A DNA stretch of 64,000 bases from Pseudomonadota bacterium. Its GTDB lineage: Bacteria > Pseudomonadota > Alphaproteobacteria > Acetobacterales > Acetobacteraceae. A model generated the notes under the pieces. The model was not told the DNA's origin. It made no database searches and saw nothing but the letters and a program-made list of their open reading frames with translations. Below are positions 53,946 to 63,057 of this stretch, one piece after another; position 1 is the first letter of the stretch; each line of letters opens with the position of its first letter. A program made the position numbers and the translations under genes. The DNA lies in NCBI GenBank assembly GCA_021801255.1, contig JAJYYH010000023.1, forward strand, positions 19,987 to 83,986, written 5' to 3'.

Positions 53946-54778
53946 CGCTTCCGGCACCGCTCCTGACATCCCGGCCACTGGTCTGGCGAGAGGACGGGGC
54001 GGCGCGCGGCCTGCGCCACATTCCGGAGGAAACCGCGATCGCGCTGACCTATGGCCGCGCGACCTATGCGGTGATGATGGCGACCCCGGCCGATCTCGAG
54101 GATTTTGCCTGGGGGTTCAGCCGCAATGAGGGGCTGATCGCGGCGGCGGATGAGATCACCGCGTGCGAGGTCGTGGTCCGCGACATCGCCGGCGAGGTCG
54201 CGATCGAACTTCGCCTCGATCTCGCCGGCGCCCGCGAGGTGGCGCTTTGGCGGCGCCAGCGCCGTCTGCTCGGGGCGACCGGCTGCGGCCTCTGCGGCAT
54301 GGAAAGCCTGGAAGCGGCACTCGCCCCCCTGCCGGCGCTCGCGAGCGACTTGCGCCTCGATGCCGCGGGCCTCGCCGCGGCGATGGCCGGGCTCGGCGCT
54401 GGCCAGACGCTGAACCGGCAAACCCATGCGCTCCATGCCGCGGCGTTTTTCGACCCTGAACGCGGGATCGTCGCCGTGCGCGAGGATGTCGGGCGGCACA
54501 ACGCGCTTGATAAGCTCGCCGGCGCCCTGCTCCGTGCCGGGATCGCGCCGGCGCGTGGCGCCGTCTTGCTGACCTCGCGGGTTTCGGTCGAGATGGTGCA
54601 AAAACTGGCGCGGATGGGATGCGCGGTGCTGCTCGCCGTCTCGGCCCCCACCGGGCTTGCCCTCCGCCGCGCCGAGAGTTGCGGCATCACGCTCGCCGCC
54701 GTCGCCCGCGCCGATGGGTTCGAGATTTTCACCCACCCCGCGCGCATCGTCATCGAGAGAGAGGCCCATGTCGCCTGA
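53942..54778 (+). CDS. fdhD: Formate dehydrogenase accessory sulfurtransferase FdhD
   Basis: A 278-residue protein that passes sulfur from a cysteine desulfurase to the molybdenum cofactor before insertion in FdsA. The essential CxxC is CGLCGM (Cys115, Cys118). FFDPERGIVAVREDVGRHNALDKLAGA is a family motif. The start is fixed by ATGA overlap with fdsA (53942-53945). It lies between fdsA and fdsD, so maturation is co-expressed with the enzyme. Confidence 0.95.
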   Translation: MTLPAPLLTSRPLVWREDGAARGLRHIPEETAIALTYGRATYAVMMATPADLEDFAWGFSRNEGLIAAADEITACEVVVRDIAGEVAIELRLDLAGAREVALWRRQRRLLGATGCGLCGMESLEAALAPLPALASDLRLDAAGLAAAMAGLGAGQTLNRQTHALHAAAFFDPERGIVAVREDVGRHNALDKLAGALLRAGIAPARGAVLLTSRVSVEMVQKLARMGCAVLLAVSAPTGLALRRAESCGITLAAVARADGFEIFTHPARIVIEREAHVA

Positions 54779-54783
54779 TACCC

Positions 54784-55008
54784 ATGCCGCCTGAAAAACT
54801 GACCATGATGGCGAACCAGATCAGTCGCTTTTTCGCCCATCTCGGCCCCGAGCACGCGCCCGAGGAGATCGCCGATCATTTGCGGAAATTCTGGGATCCG
54901 CGCATGCGCCGTGACATCATCGCCTATGTCGCGGCGGGCGGCGGCGGGCTCGATCCGCTGGCTGCGGCGGCGGTGGCGCGGCTGGCGGCGGAGACCAGGG
55001 TGCCTTGA
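54784..55008 (+). CDS. fdsD: Formate dehydrogenase delta subunit
   Basis: A 74-residue protein of the FdsD family. The stretch KLTMMANQISRFFAHLGPEHAPEEIADHLRKFWDPRMRRDI is diagnostic. FdsD helps cofactor insertion or stability of the enzyme. It starts five bases after fdhD and closes the fdsGBA-fdhD-fdsD operon. Confidence 0.92.
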   Translation: MPPEKLTMMANQISRFFAHLGPEHAPEEIADHLRKFWDPRMRRDIIAYVAAGGGGLDPLAAAAVARLAAETRVP

Positions 55009-55094
55009 GCATTTGTTTCATGTCCTATTGTATCGTATCGACTCGTCCGAGCTGAAATCGTCCAGGGAAAACGGCCAAGGGAAGAAAGAAAATC

Positions 55095-56762
55095 ATGTCG
55101 CGAGCAGACACCGCGCCCACCGGGGCGATGCCGGCGCCGGCCGGCCTTCTTGATCGCGCGCGTATCGTCGCGCGTCCTGGATTCAACCGTTGGTTAGTAC
55201 CTCCTGCCGCCGTCGCCATTCATCTCTGCATCGGCATGGCCTACGGCATGAGTGTCTATTGGCTGCCGCTTTCGCGCGCGCTCGGGGGCGCGAAATCGCT
55301 CGCCTGTGCCCCCGGCACCGGGCTGGTCGGCACGCTTCTCGCCAGAAATTGCGACTGGCCGGTGACCGATCTGTTGTGGACCTTCACGATCGCCATCGTC
55401 CTGCTCGGCGCCTCGGCGGCGGTCTGGGGCGGCTGGCTGGAGCGCGCCGGGCCGCGCAAGGCGGGGTTCGTCGCGGCGCTCTGCTGGGGCGGCGGCTATC
55501 TCATCGCCGCAATCGGCGTTTTCGTGCATCAGCTCTGGCTGATCTGGCTCGGCCTCGGGCTGATCGGCGGCGTCGGGCTCGGGTTGGGCTATATTTCCCC
55601 GGTCTCGACCCTGATCAAATGGTTCCCCGATCGCCGCGGCATGGCGACCGGGATGGCGATCATGGGCTTCGGCGGCGGCGCGATGATCGGGGCGCCGCTG
55701 GCCAATACCATGATGACCCGTTTTCAGGGTGGGAACGGCCTTAATGTGGCGCTCACCTTCGCCGTCACCGGCGTCATCTATTTCGTGGTGATGACGATCG
55801 GGGCGTTCGGCTATCGCGTGCCGCCGGAGGGATGGCAGCCGGAGGGCTGGATGCCGCCCATGGAAAGCGGGCGACCGATGATCACGACGCGCCATGTCCA
55901 TCTCCACATGGCGCCGCGCACGCCGCAATTCTGGCTGATCTGGGCGGTACTCTGCCTCAATGTCAGCGCCGGCATCGGCGTGCTGGCGATGGCCTCGCCG
56001 ATGCTCCAGGAGATTTTCGCGGGCAAGCTGATCGGCGCGCCGGATATCGGCTTCACCGCGCTCAATGCCTCCCAGCGCGCCGCGGTCGCGGCAATCGCCG
56101 CCGGCTTCGCCGGGCTTTTGTCGCTGTTCAACATCGCCGGGCGCTTTTTCTGGGCCTCGCTTTCGGATCGTTTGGGGCGCAAGAACACCTACACCACGTT
56201 CTTCATCCTCGGCATGATCGTCTATGTCGGCGCTTCGCTTGCCGCGCAAAGCGGCAACAAGGCGCTATTCGTCGCCTGCCTCTGCATCGCGCTCTCGATG
56301 TATGGCGGCGGATTTGCCACCGTGCCGGCCTATCTCGCCGATATTTTCGGCACCAAATTCGTCGGTGCCATCCACGGCCTGATCCTCACCGCCTGGTCCA
56401 CCGCCGGTGTCATTGGTCCGCTGCTGGTGGGTCATATCCGCGACTTCCAGATCTCGGCCGGTGTGCCGCGCGCCGATGTCTATGACCGCACGCTCTATAT
56501 CCTCGCGGCACTCCTGTTCCTCGGCCTGATCGCCAACGCCTTGATCCGCCCATTGAACAAAAAATGGTTCATGCGCGAGGAGGATCTGGCCAGCCACGAA
56601 CTCGCCGTCCATCCGGCGACGAAGCCCTCGGCGGCGGGTGCGTTCGGCATCGGCCGCGGCGGTTTTACGTCCGGCGCGCTATTGGCCTGGCTCGCCATCG
56701 GTATCCCGCTCGCCTGGGGGGTGTGGATCACGCTGAACAACACGCTGGTGATGTTCCGCTAA
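55095..56762 (+). CDS. MFS transporter, oxalate/formate antiporter (OFA) family
   Basis: A 555-residue permease with about twelve hydrophobic segments. The signature GYISPVSTLIKWFPDRRGMATGMAIMGFGGGAMIGAPL is characteristic of the OFA family. An extra loop near residues 55-80 with two Cys (LACAPGTG, ARNCDW) is unusual. The ATG at 55095 follows GGGAAGAAAG. It lies 86 bases after fdsD on the same strand, so formate, oxalate or another small organic acid import is likely; the actual substrate is not shown by sequence. Confidence 0.85.
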   Translation: MSRADTAPTGAMPAPAGLLDRARIVARPGFNRWLVPPAAVAIHLCIGMAYGMSVYWLPLSRALGGAKSLACAPGTGLVGTLLARNCDWPVTDLLWTFTIAIVLLGASAAVWGGWLERAGPRKAGFVAALCWGGGYLIAAIGVFVHQLWLIWLGLGLIGGVGLGLGYISPVSTLIKWFPDRRGMATGMAIMGFGGGAMIGAPLANTMMTRFQGGNGLNVALTFAVTGVIYFVVMTIGAFGYRVPPEGWQPEGWMPPMESGRPMITTRHVHLHMAPRTPQFWLIWAVLCLNVSAGIGVLAMASPMLQEIFAGKLIGAPDIGFTALNASQRAAVAAIAAGFAGLLSLFNIAGRFFWASLSDRLGRKNTYTTFFILGMIVYVGASLAAQSGNKALFVACLCIALSMYGGGFATVPAYLADIFGTKFVGAIHGLILTAWSTAGVIGPLLVGHIRDFQISAGVPRADVYDRTLYILAALLFLGLIANALIRPLNKKWFMREEDLASHELAVHPATKPSAAGAFGIGRGGFTSGALLAWLAIGIPLAWGVWITLNNTLVMFR

Positions 56763-56847
56763 AGGCGCGTGCGGCGGAGGGTTTATCGGGTGGTAAGAAA
56801 ATCCTGCGAGATTTGGCGCATGACGATTTTGCCGCCTGCCTCGCCCG

Positions 56848-58284
56848 ATGCGCCGTGACACGCTCGCCTCGCTCCGCCAGTTGAGCCAGGTGCTCGGCGA
56901 TCTGCCGGTCGCAAGTGCGGCCGGAACCGTGCGCGGGGTCGCCGGGCTCGCGATCGATATCGCGGGGCTCGCGCATCACGCCGCGATCGGCCAGCGCGTC
57001 GCCATCCTTGGCGCCGGCGATGCGCCGGTTCTGGCCGAAATCCTGGGTTTTTCCGGGGGTACCCAGAAGGCTATGACACTCGGCCATACCGAGCGCATCA
57101 AGGCCGGGATGGAGGCACGGATCGTGGCCACGGCACGGCGATTTTCGAGTGGCGAGGACGAACCTTTTGCCGATCGCGGCGGGCTCTTGGTCTCGGAGGG
57201 CTGGCTCGGCCGCGTCGTTGATCCCTTCGGCGCCCCGCTCGATGGCAAGGGCTATCTGCCCGCCGGTCCTCGCGCTTGCGCGCTCCGCGCCCCACCGCCG
57301 CCGGCCACCTCCCGGGCGCGGCTCGGCGGCGCGCTCGATCTTGGAGTGCGGGTGCTCAACACCTTCGCCACCGCCTCGCTCGGCCAACGGCTCGGTCTGT
57401 TCGCCGCGAGTGGGGTGGGCAAATCGACGCTGCTCTCGATGATCGCGCGCCATACTGAATGCGATGTTGTAGTGCTGGCGCTGATCGGCGAGCGCGGACG
57501 CGAGGTGCGGGAGTTCATCGAGGAGCATCTCGGCGCTGAGAAGATGGCGCGGAGCGTCGTCGTCGTCGCGACCTCGGATGCACCGCCCCTGGCGCGCCGC
57601 GAATCGGCGCACGCCGCCATGGCGATCGCGGAATATTTTCGTGATGCCGGCCAATCGGTGCTGCTGGTGATGGACAGTGTCACCCGCTATTGCCAGTCCT
57701 TGCGCGAAATCGCGCTTTCGGCGGGGGAATTTCCCGCCGCACGCGGCTATCCGGCGAGCGTTTTCACCGAGCTGCCACGCCTGCTTGAACGCGCCGGGCC
57801 AGGGGCGGAGAGCACGGATGGCAGCGCCGGGTTCATCACCGGCATTTTCACCGTCCTGGTTGATGGCGACGATCACGACGAACCGATCGCGGATGCGGTG
57901 CGCGGCATTCTCGATGGCCATATCGTGCTGGCTCGCCGCATCGCCGAGGCTGGCCGCTATCCGCCCGTCGATGTCGCGCGCTCGCTCTCGCGCACCATGG
58001 AGGCGGCGGTTTCGGCGGCGGACATGGCGCTCGCCCAGCGCGGCCGCGCAGTTCTCGCCCGCCATGCCGAGCTCGCGCGGCTGATCGAGATGGGCGTCTA
58101 TGAGGCGGGGCGTAACGCTGAATTCGACCAAATCGTCGCGAAGGGCCGCGCCATCGAGGCGCTGCTGGTCCAGCCCCGCGCCGCCCGGGTCACGATCGAG
58201 GAGGGTTTTGCTGATCTCGCGCAGGTGATCGGGGCAGGCTCAGAGCCTGAAAATCAATCAAACTTGAAAAAGAACGCCCTTTGA
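56848..58284 (+). CDS. fliI: Flagellum-specific ATPase FliI-like
   Basis: A 478-residue ATPase of the flagellar/type III export class. Walker A is GVGKST (189-194). GERGREVREFIEEHL and the SAGFITGIFTVLVDGDDHDEPIADAVRGILDGHIVL stretch are FliI motifs. No flagellar neighbours are present, so its partners must lie elsewhere or be lost. The last roughly 15 codons (after VIGAG: SEPENQSNLKKNAL) are read out of the interspersed repeat starting at 58241, replacing the natural end. Start ATG 56848 has a weak ribosome site. Confidence 0.88.
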   Translation: MRRDTLASLRQLSQVLGDLPVASAAGTVRGVAGLAIDIAGLAHHAAIGQRVAILGAGDAPVLAEILGFSGGTQKAMTLGHTERIKAGMEARIVATARRFSSGEDEPFADRGGLLVSEGWLGRVVDPFGAPLDGKGYLPAGPRACALRAPPPPATSRARLGGALDLGVRVLNTFATASLGQRLGLFAASGVGKSTLLSMIARHTECDVVVLALIGERGREVREFIEEHLGAEKMARSVVVVATSDAPPLARRESAHAAMAIAEYFRDAGQSVLLVMDSVTRYCQSLREIALSAGEFPAARGYPASVFTELPRLLERAGPGAESTDGSAGFITGIFTVLVDGDDHDEPIADAVRGILDGHIVLARRIAEAGRYPPVDVARSLSRTMEAAVSAADMALAQRGRAVLARHAELARLIEMGVYEAGRNAEFDQIVAKGRAIEALLVQPRAARVTIEEGFADLAQVIGAGSEPENQSNLKKNAL

Positions 58285-58346
58285 AAAATTTTTTCTGTCC
58301 GATCGATTTCCCGGCGCGAGAATATTCTTTTTCAAACTTTCAGGCT
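58241..58346 (-). repeat. Interspersed palindromic repeat, copy C (inverted)
   Basis: Read on the minus strand it gives AGTTTGAAAAAGAATATTCTC, GGGAAATCGATCGGACAG, AAAGGGCGTTCTT and TTGATTGATTTTCAGGCTCTG, in the same order as copy B at 25642. It begins inside the fliI-like coding region and ends in the following intergenic space. Confidence 0.8.
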
Positions 58347-58432
58347 TTTTAAAACTTGTTGAATTAAAACAGTGTCGGGGTGTTGCCCTGGACCCGCTGG
58401 GGCCAGTGGCCGTAAACCTGCGGCATGATAAG

Positions 58433-58485
58433 GGTTGCAAGGGCTCCGCCCTCGGTAGGGGGTCCAGGGATAAAACCCTGACGCT
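58433..58485. repeat. GC-rich hairpin repeat, family 2, copy 2
   Basis: GTTGCAAGGGCTCCGCCCTC followed by GGTCCAGGGATAAAACCCTGA. It shares the word order and the CAGGG-ATAAAA-CCCTG hairpin with the copy at 44202-44254. It lies in the 289-base gap before the GH42-like gene, where no other feature was found. Confidence 0.6.
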
Positions 58486-58573
58486 ATATAAATGGCGCGG
58501 TTTCGGCGAGGGCGTGGTTGCGGAAGCTAGCGTGGTTGGGCAGGATGGCTGTTCCTGAACGCGGGATGGGTTC

Positions 58574-60460
58574 ATGGCCGGCATGAGACGCCTCGCCCAA
58601 GCCTGCCGCCTAGCCCTCGCGCTCGCCCTCCCATGGCCGGTGGCGGCGGGGGAGGTGGCCTCGTGGCCGCAATGGCAGACCATCCTCTATCAACACACCA
58701 CGCCGGCCGCGCTGGCCAGCCTGCACGCGATCGGCATCAACGCTGGCCAGGTCATCGCCGATCGCAACGACGTCGCCCCGGCCCCGATGGGGCCGGCGAT
58801 CGCGCCGTTTCTCGACCAAAACATGCGATGGTACGTAGAAAATATCGCTAGCGACTTCTACGCCGCCTATCACCGCTGGCAGCCCGACGCCCCGGTAAAC
58901 GCGGCGTTTTTGCAGGCAGAGGCACGCCATCGGCGAAATCCCGGCGATCTTGCCGCATTCATCCGCCGCCCAAGCCTGTGCGACCCGGCATGGCGGGCGA
59001 AAATTGCCGCCCGCTTGGAGCGCGTGGTGGACGAATTCCGACCTTATCGGCCGCTTTATTATAGTCTTGCCGATGAAGCCGGTATCGGTGATCTTTCGGC
59101 GGCCTGGGATTTCGATTTTTCTCCCTGCTCGCTCGCGGGATTCCGCATCTGGCTTGCCCGGCAATATCCCAGCCTGGCGGCGCTCAACGCCGAATGGGGC
59201 TCGCATTTCGCGAGCTTCTCGGCGGTGGTGCCGATGACGACCGATGAGGCGCTGCGGAGCGCCGATAATCTCGCCCCCTGGGCGGATTTCAAGGCGTGGA
59301 TGGATGTTTCATTCGCCGAAGCCGTGGCCTTTGGCGGGCGCGCTGTGCATGCCGCCGATCGGCACGCCCTGGTGGCGCTGGAAGGCGGGCAGATTCCGGG
59401 CTGGGGGGGGTATGACTATGCTCGTCTCGCGCCTGTGCTCGATGTCATGGAAATCTATGATTTCGGCGATAGCGTCGCGATCGCGCAGGCGATGAACCCG
59501 CGCTTGATTACGCTGATGACCATCGCTGGCGATGACGACGCGGCAACCCATGCGCTTTGGCATGGGATTCTGCACGGCATGCGCGGGGTGATTTTGTGGG
59601 ATGAGGACCAGGCGCTGGCGCGCCCGGATGGCACGCTCGGCCCTTGGGGGCGGCGGGCGGCGCCACTGTTTGAGGCACTGGCGGGCCGGCTCGGCCGGGT
59701 GATGCTGGCCAGCGCGCCGCTCACCGACCCGATCGCGCTGCTTTATTCGCCGGCAAGTTTTCGCGTCTCGTGGCTGCTGGCGCGACGCGCGGCGGCGGAT
59801 GACTGGGCAAGGCGTGGGGCTGATCTCGACTACGCCGAAAATGACGCAAGCCGGGCGCGTGCGGCGTTTCTTGCCGGGCTCCGCCCGCAAGGCTGGCAGC
59901 CGCGGATCCTCGACCCCGCCACGCTTGCCGGAGACGGGCTTCTGGGCATGCGGGTATTGCTGCTTCCCCAGGCGATCGCGCTCTCGGCAGGAGAGGTTGC
60001 CGCCATCCGCCGCTTTGTTGCCGGCGGCGGGGTGGTGATCGCCGACACTGTGCCCGGCGTGTTCGACGACCATGGCCGCCGCCGCGCTCGCCCGGCTCTC
60101 GCCGATCTCTTTGCCGCGGGCCAGCGCGCGGTGCTGCTCGATCCCGTCTCCCAAGGGGTACGACTTCAGGCGCTGCTGGTGGCATCAGGCCTCACGCCGC
60201 CGGTTCAACTGACGACAGCAGCCGAGACGGCGGCGGCGGGCGTGGCGGTGGTGCGTCGGCAGGTGAAAGATCGGCTGATCCTCGGCATCGAGCGCGATTT
60301 TTCGCCGCTTCCCGCAACCCCCTGGCCGCTGGTGTTGCATCTTCCCAGCCCTTGCCAGCTCGGCGACCTCGTGAGCGGGCGGGATTTTGGCTGGCACCAG
60401 GATTTCGCCTTCCGCCTCGACCCGGTCACGCCGAACCTTTTCACCTGTGCGGCGCCCTAG
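58574..60460 (+). CDS. Exported GH42-like glycoside hydrolase
   Basis: A 628-residue protein with a signal peptide (about 1-25, LALALALPWPVAAG). Residues about 30-390 look like the TIM barrel of beta-galactosidase family GH42. The barrel has YYSLADEAGIG (candidate acid/base Glu) and FSPCSLAGFRIWLARQYPSLAALNAEWGS, which parallels the GH42 pattern of a clustered-Cys FxxWL-x-YxxLxxLNxxWG. A second candidate Glu is in ALEGGQIPGWGGYDY. Residues about 400-540 resemble the GH42 trimerisation domain (MRVLLLPQAIALSAGEVAAIRRFVAGGGVVIADT). Export is unusual for GH42, and the substrate is unknown. Confidence 0.7.
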   Translation: MAGMRRLAQACRLALALALPWPVAAGEVASWPQWQTILYQHTTPAALASLHAIGINAGQVIADRNDVAPAPMGPAIAPFLDQNMRWYVENIASDFYAAYHRWQPDAPVNAAFLQAEARHRRNPGDLAAFIRRPSLCDPAWRAKIAARLERVVDEFRPYRPLYYSLADEAGIGDLSAAWDFDFSPCSLAGFRIWLARQYPSLAALNAEWGSHFASFSAVVPMTTDEALRSADNLAPWADFKAWMDVSFAEAVAFGGRAVHAADRHALVALEGGQIPGWGGYDYARLAPVLDVMEIYDFGDSVAIAQAMNPRLITLMTIAGDDDAATHALWHGILHGMRGVILWDEDQALARPDGTLGPWGRRAAPLFEALAGRLGRVMLASAPLTDPIALLYSPASFRVSWLLARRAAADDWARRGADLDYAENDASRARAAFLAGLRPQGWQPRILDPATLAGDGLLGMRVLLLPQAIALSAGEVAAIRRFVAGGGVVIADTVPGVFDDHGRRRARPALADLFAAGQRAVLLDPVSQGVRLQALLVASGLTPPVQLTTAAETAAAGVAVVRRQVKDRLILGIERDFSPLPATPWPLVLHLPSPCQLGDLVSGRDFGWHQDFAFRLDPVTPNLFTCAAP

Positions 60461-60512
60461 CCGGCCTTATGGGGCCCGCTGGGTTCAAGAAGGCGATTGG
60501 CAGATAATTCCC

Positions 60513-60542
60513 GAGTCCGAAGGTCTTTTTTTCAAATCCTCA
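60513..60542 (-). repeat. Short relative of the interspersed repeat at the ppa stop
   Basis: On the minus strand the ppa stop codon is followed at once by GGATTTGAAAAAAAGACC, resembling the left arm TGAGAGTTTGAAAAAGAATGCCC found after metZ and after the GNAT gene. Only about 25 bases are recognisable. Confidence 0.45.
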
Positions 60543-61082
60543 GGTGACGTTGGGGTCGGGCGTGTGATAGGCGGCGATGGCTTCGAGGATGGTTTTTTCC
60601 GCCGCCTCACGATCGGCCCAGCCGGTCACCTTCACCCATTTATCGTCTTCGAGATCCTTGTAGTAGGTAAAGAAGTGCTCGATCGCCCGGCGCGTGATCG
60701 CGGGCAGATCGGACGCCGTTGTGACGTCGCTGTGTTGCGGGTGGATTTTGTCGTGGGGGACGCAGATCACCTTCTCGTCCTGCCCGTTTTCGTCCTCCAT
60801 CAGCAGCATGCCGACCGGGCGCGCCCGCACGACCGCCCCCGGCACCACCTGCGCCGGCAGCAGCACCAGCGCGTCCAATGGGTCACCGTCGGCGGCGAGC
60901 GTGCCCGGCACGAAGCCGTAGGCCGCCGGGTAGGCCATCGGGGTGAACAGGAAGCGATCGACCACCACCGCGCCCGATTCCTTGTCCACCTCATATTTTA
61001 CCGCCGAGCCTTGCGGGATCTCGATCACCACGTTGATATCACGAGGCACATTGCGCCCGGGGGAAATCTTGGCGACGTTCAT
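60540..61082 (-). CDS. ppa: Inorganic pyrophosphatase
   Basis: A 180-residue soluble family I pyrophosphatase that hydrolyses PPi. The substrate/metal site is GDPLDALVLLP; the EIPQGSAVKYEVDKESGAVVVDRFL start and the YKDLEDDKWVKV end are typical. The start ATG at 61082 gives the usual short N-terminus. It stands alone on the minus strand between the GH42-like gene and a tRNA. Confidence 0.96.
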   Translation of the reverse strand: MNVAKISPGRNVPRDINVVIEIPQGSAVKYEVDKESGAVVVDRFLFTPMAYPAAYGFVPGTLAADGDPLDALVLLPAQVVPGAVVRARPVGMLLMEDENGQDEKVICVPHDKIHPQHSDVTTASDLPAITRRAIEHFFTYYKDLEDDKWVKVTGWADREAAEKTILEAIAAYHTPDPNVT

Positions 61083-61206
61083 TGAGAAACCTTCCAGCGT
61101 GGCCGGCGTTGAGCGGATGATGCACTGCGATAAAGATCACCCACCTTAATCTTACCGAGCACCCTTGCCAATCGCTTCGGCTTTCCGGCAATTAGGCTTT
61201 GCCCTC

Positions 61207-61280
61207 GCGCCTGTAGCTCAATTGGTCAGAGCGGGCCGCTCATAACGGCTTGGTTGCAGGTTCGAGTCCTGCCGGGCGCA
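61207..61280 (+). tRNA. tRNA with CAU anticodon, probably tRNA-Ile2
   Basis: A 74-base cloverleaf without an encoded CCA. The acceptor stem GCGCCTG pairs with CGGGCGC. The anticodon stem GCCG/CGGC closes the loop CTCATAA, giving CAU. The T arm is GGTTCGAGTCC. The CTTGG-type variable region resembles tRNA-Ile2, whose C34 is changed to lysidine by TilS, but elongator tRNA-Met cannot be excluded by eye. Confidence 0.85.
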
Positions 61281-61353
61281 AACCAGGCGGGCGGTGATTG
61301 CCGCGACGCCCAGACCCCCCTAAAACCGCCGCGTCTCATGCCGGAGCCCGAGA

Positions 61354-63033
61354 ATGCCGAGTTATCAGTATGTTTACGTGATGAAAGACCTCACCAAAGC
61401 CTATCCCGGTGGGCGCGAGGTGTTCAAGGGCATCACGCTGTCCTTCCTGCCTGGGGTGAAGATCGGCGTGCTCGGTGTCAACGGCGCCGGGAAATCGACG
61501 CTTTTGCGCATCATGGCCGGGATTGAGCGCGAGTATGGCGGCGAGGCCTGGGCGGCGGAGGGCGTGCGGGTCGGTTATCTGGAGCAGGAGCCGCGGCTCG
61601 ATCCCACGAAAACCGTGGGAGAGAATGTCGAGGAAGCGTTTGGTCCTCTCAAGGCCGCGCTCCAGCGTTTCAACGCGATCGCCGAGGCCTTCTCCGAGCC
61701 GATGGAGGAGGCGCAAATGGAGGCGCTGCTCGCCGAGCAGGCGGAATTGCAGGCCAAGATCGACGCCGAGGAGGGCTGGGAGCTGGATCGCCAGGTCGAA
61801 ATCGCGCTCGACGCGCTCCGCTGCCCGCCGGCCGATGCCCTGGTCGGCCCGCTTTCGGGGGGAGAGAAGCGCCGCGTCGCGCTCTGCCGGCTGCTGCTCG
61901 AAAAACCCGATCTCCTGCTGCTCGACGAACCCACCAACCATCTCGACGCCGAGAGTGTCGCCTGGCTCGAACACACGCTCCGCGATTATCGCGGCACGGT
62001 GATGGTGGTGACCCACGATCGCTACTTCCTCGACAACGTTACCAACTGGATTCTCGAAATCGAGCGCGGCCGCGGCTACCCGTTCGAGGGCAATTATTCC
62101 TCGTGGCTCGGGCAAAAGAGAAAGCGCCTGGCCCAGGAGGAAAAGGAGGAGAGCGCGCGCCAGCGGGCGCTCGCTGCCGAGGAGGAATGGATCGGCGCGA
62201 GCCCCCGCGCGCGCCAGGCGAAAAGCCGTGCCCGCATCGCCCGCTACGAGGACATGCTGGCGAAATCGCAGGATCTCGCGAGCAATGTCGCCGAGATCAT
62301 CATCCCGCCGGGGCCGCGCCTTGGCGGCACGGTGATCGAGGCCGAAAATCTCAGCAAGGGCTATGGCGACCGGCTGCTGATCGAGGGCCTGAACTTCAAG
62401 CTGCCGCCGGGCGGCATCGTTGGCGTCATCGGCCCCAATGGCGCTGGCAAGACCACGCTTTTCCGCATGATCACCGGCCAGGAAAAGCCCGATGGCGGGA
62501 GCTTGCGTATCGGCGAGACGGTGAAGCTCGGCTATGTCGATCAGAGCCGTGATAGTCTCGATGCCAGCAAGACGGTGTGGGAAGAGATCAGCGGCGGGAC
62601 AGACATTATCCATCTCGGCAAGCGTGTCGTGCCCTCGCGGGCCTATGTCGGCGCCTTCAATTTCAAGGGAGCGGATCAGCAGAAAAGGGTCGGCGTGCTC
62701 TCGGGTGGCGAACGCAACCGGGTGCACCTTGCCAAAATGCTGAAAACCGAGGCTAACGTCCTCCTGCTCGATGAGCCGACCAACGATCTCGACGTCGATA
62801 CGCTGCGCGCGCTGGAGGAGGCGCTGGCCGAATTTCCCGGCTGCGCCGTCATCATCAGCCATGACCGCTGGTTCCTCGATCGCCTCGCGACGCACATTCT
62901 GGCCTTCGAGGGGGACAGCCATGTCGAGTGGTTCGAGGGCAATTTCCAGGCCTATGAGGAGGACAAGCGCCGCCGCCTCGGCGCCGAGGCCACCGAGCCG
63001 CATCGCATCAAATACCGCCCGCTCACCCGCTGA
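61354..63033 (+). CDS. ettA: Energy-dependent translational throttle protein EttA (ABC-F)
   Basis: A 559-residue soluble ABC-F ATPase that binds the ribosomal E site and tunes translation start to the ATP/ADP ratio. First ATPase: GVNGAGKST, LSGGEKRRVALCRLLL, LLLLDEPTNHLD. Then an arm/linker region rich in charged residues (SWLGQKRKRLAQEEKEESARQR). Second ATPase: GPNGAGKTT, LSGGERNRVHLAKML, LLLDEPTNDLD. Start MPSYQYVYVMKDLTK is the EttA type. The gene begins about 70 bases after the tRNA. Confidence 0.95.
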   Translation: MPSYQYVYVMKDLTKAYPGGREVFKGITLSFLPGVKIGVLGVNGAGKSTLLRIMAGIEREYGGEAWAAEGVRVGYLEQEPRLDPTKTVGENVEEAFGPLKAALQRFNAIAEAFSEPMEEAQMEALLAEQAELQAKIDAEEGWELDRQVEIALDALRCPPADALVGPLSGGEKRRVALCRLLLEKPDLLLLDEPTNHLDAESVAWLEHTLRDYRGTVMVVTHDRYFLDNVTNWILEIERGRGYPFEGNYSSWLGQKRKRLAQEEKEESARQRALAAEEEWIGASPRARQAKSRARIARYEDMLAKSQDLASNVAEIIIPPGPRLGGTVIEAENLSKGYGDRLLIEGLNFKLPPGGIVGVIGPNGAGKTTLFRMITGQEKPDGGSLRIGETVKLGYVDQSRDSLDASKTVWEEISGGTDIIHLGKRVVPSRAYVGAFNFKGADQQKRVGVLSGGERNRVHLAKMLKTEANVLLLDEPTNDLDVDTLRALEEALAEFPGCAVIISHDRWFLDRLATHILAFEGDSHVEWFEGNFQAYEEDKRRRLGAEATEPHRIKYRPLTR

Positions 63034-63057
63034 GCCGGCGGCCGGACCGCTTGCCCC

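Noticed and set aside
61336..63003. A 555-codon minus-strand open frame
   Set aside because: Exact antisense shadow of ettA, caused by GC-rich codon structure.
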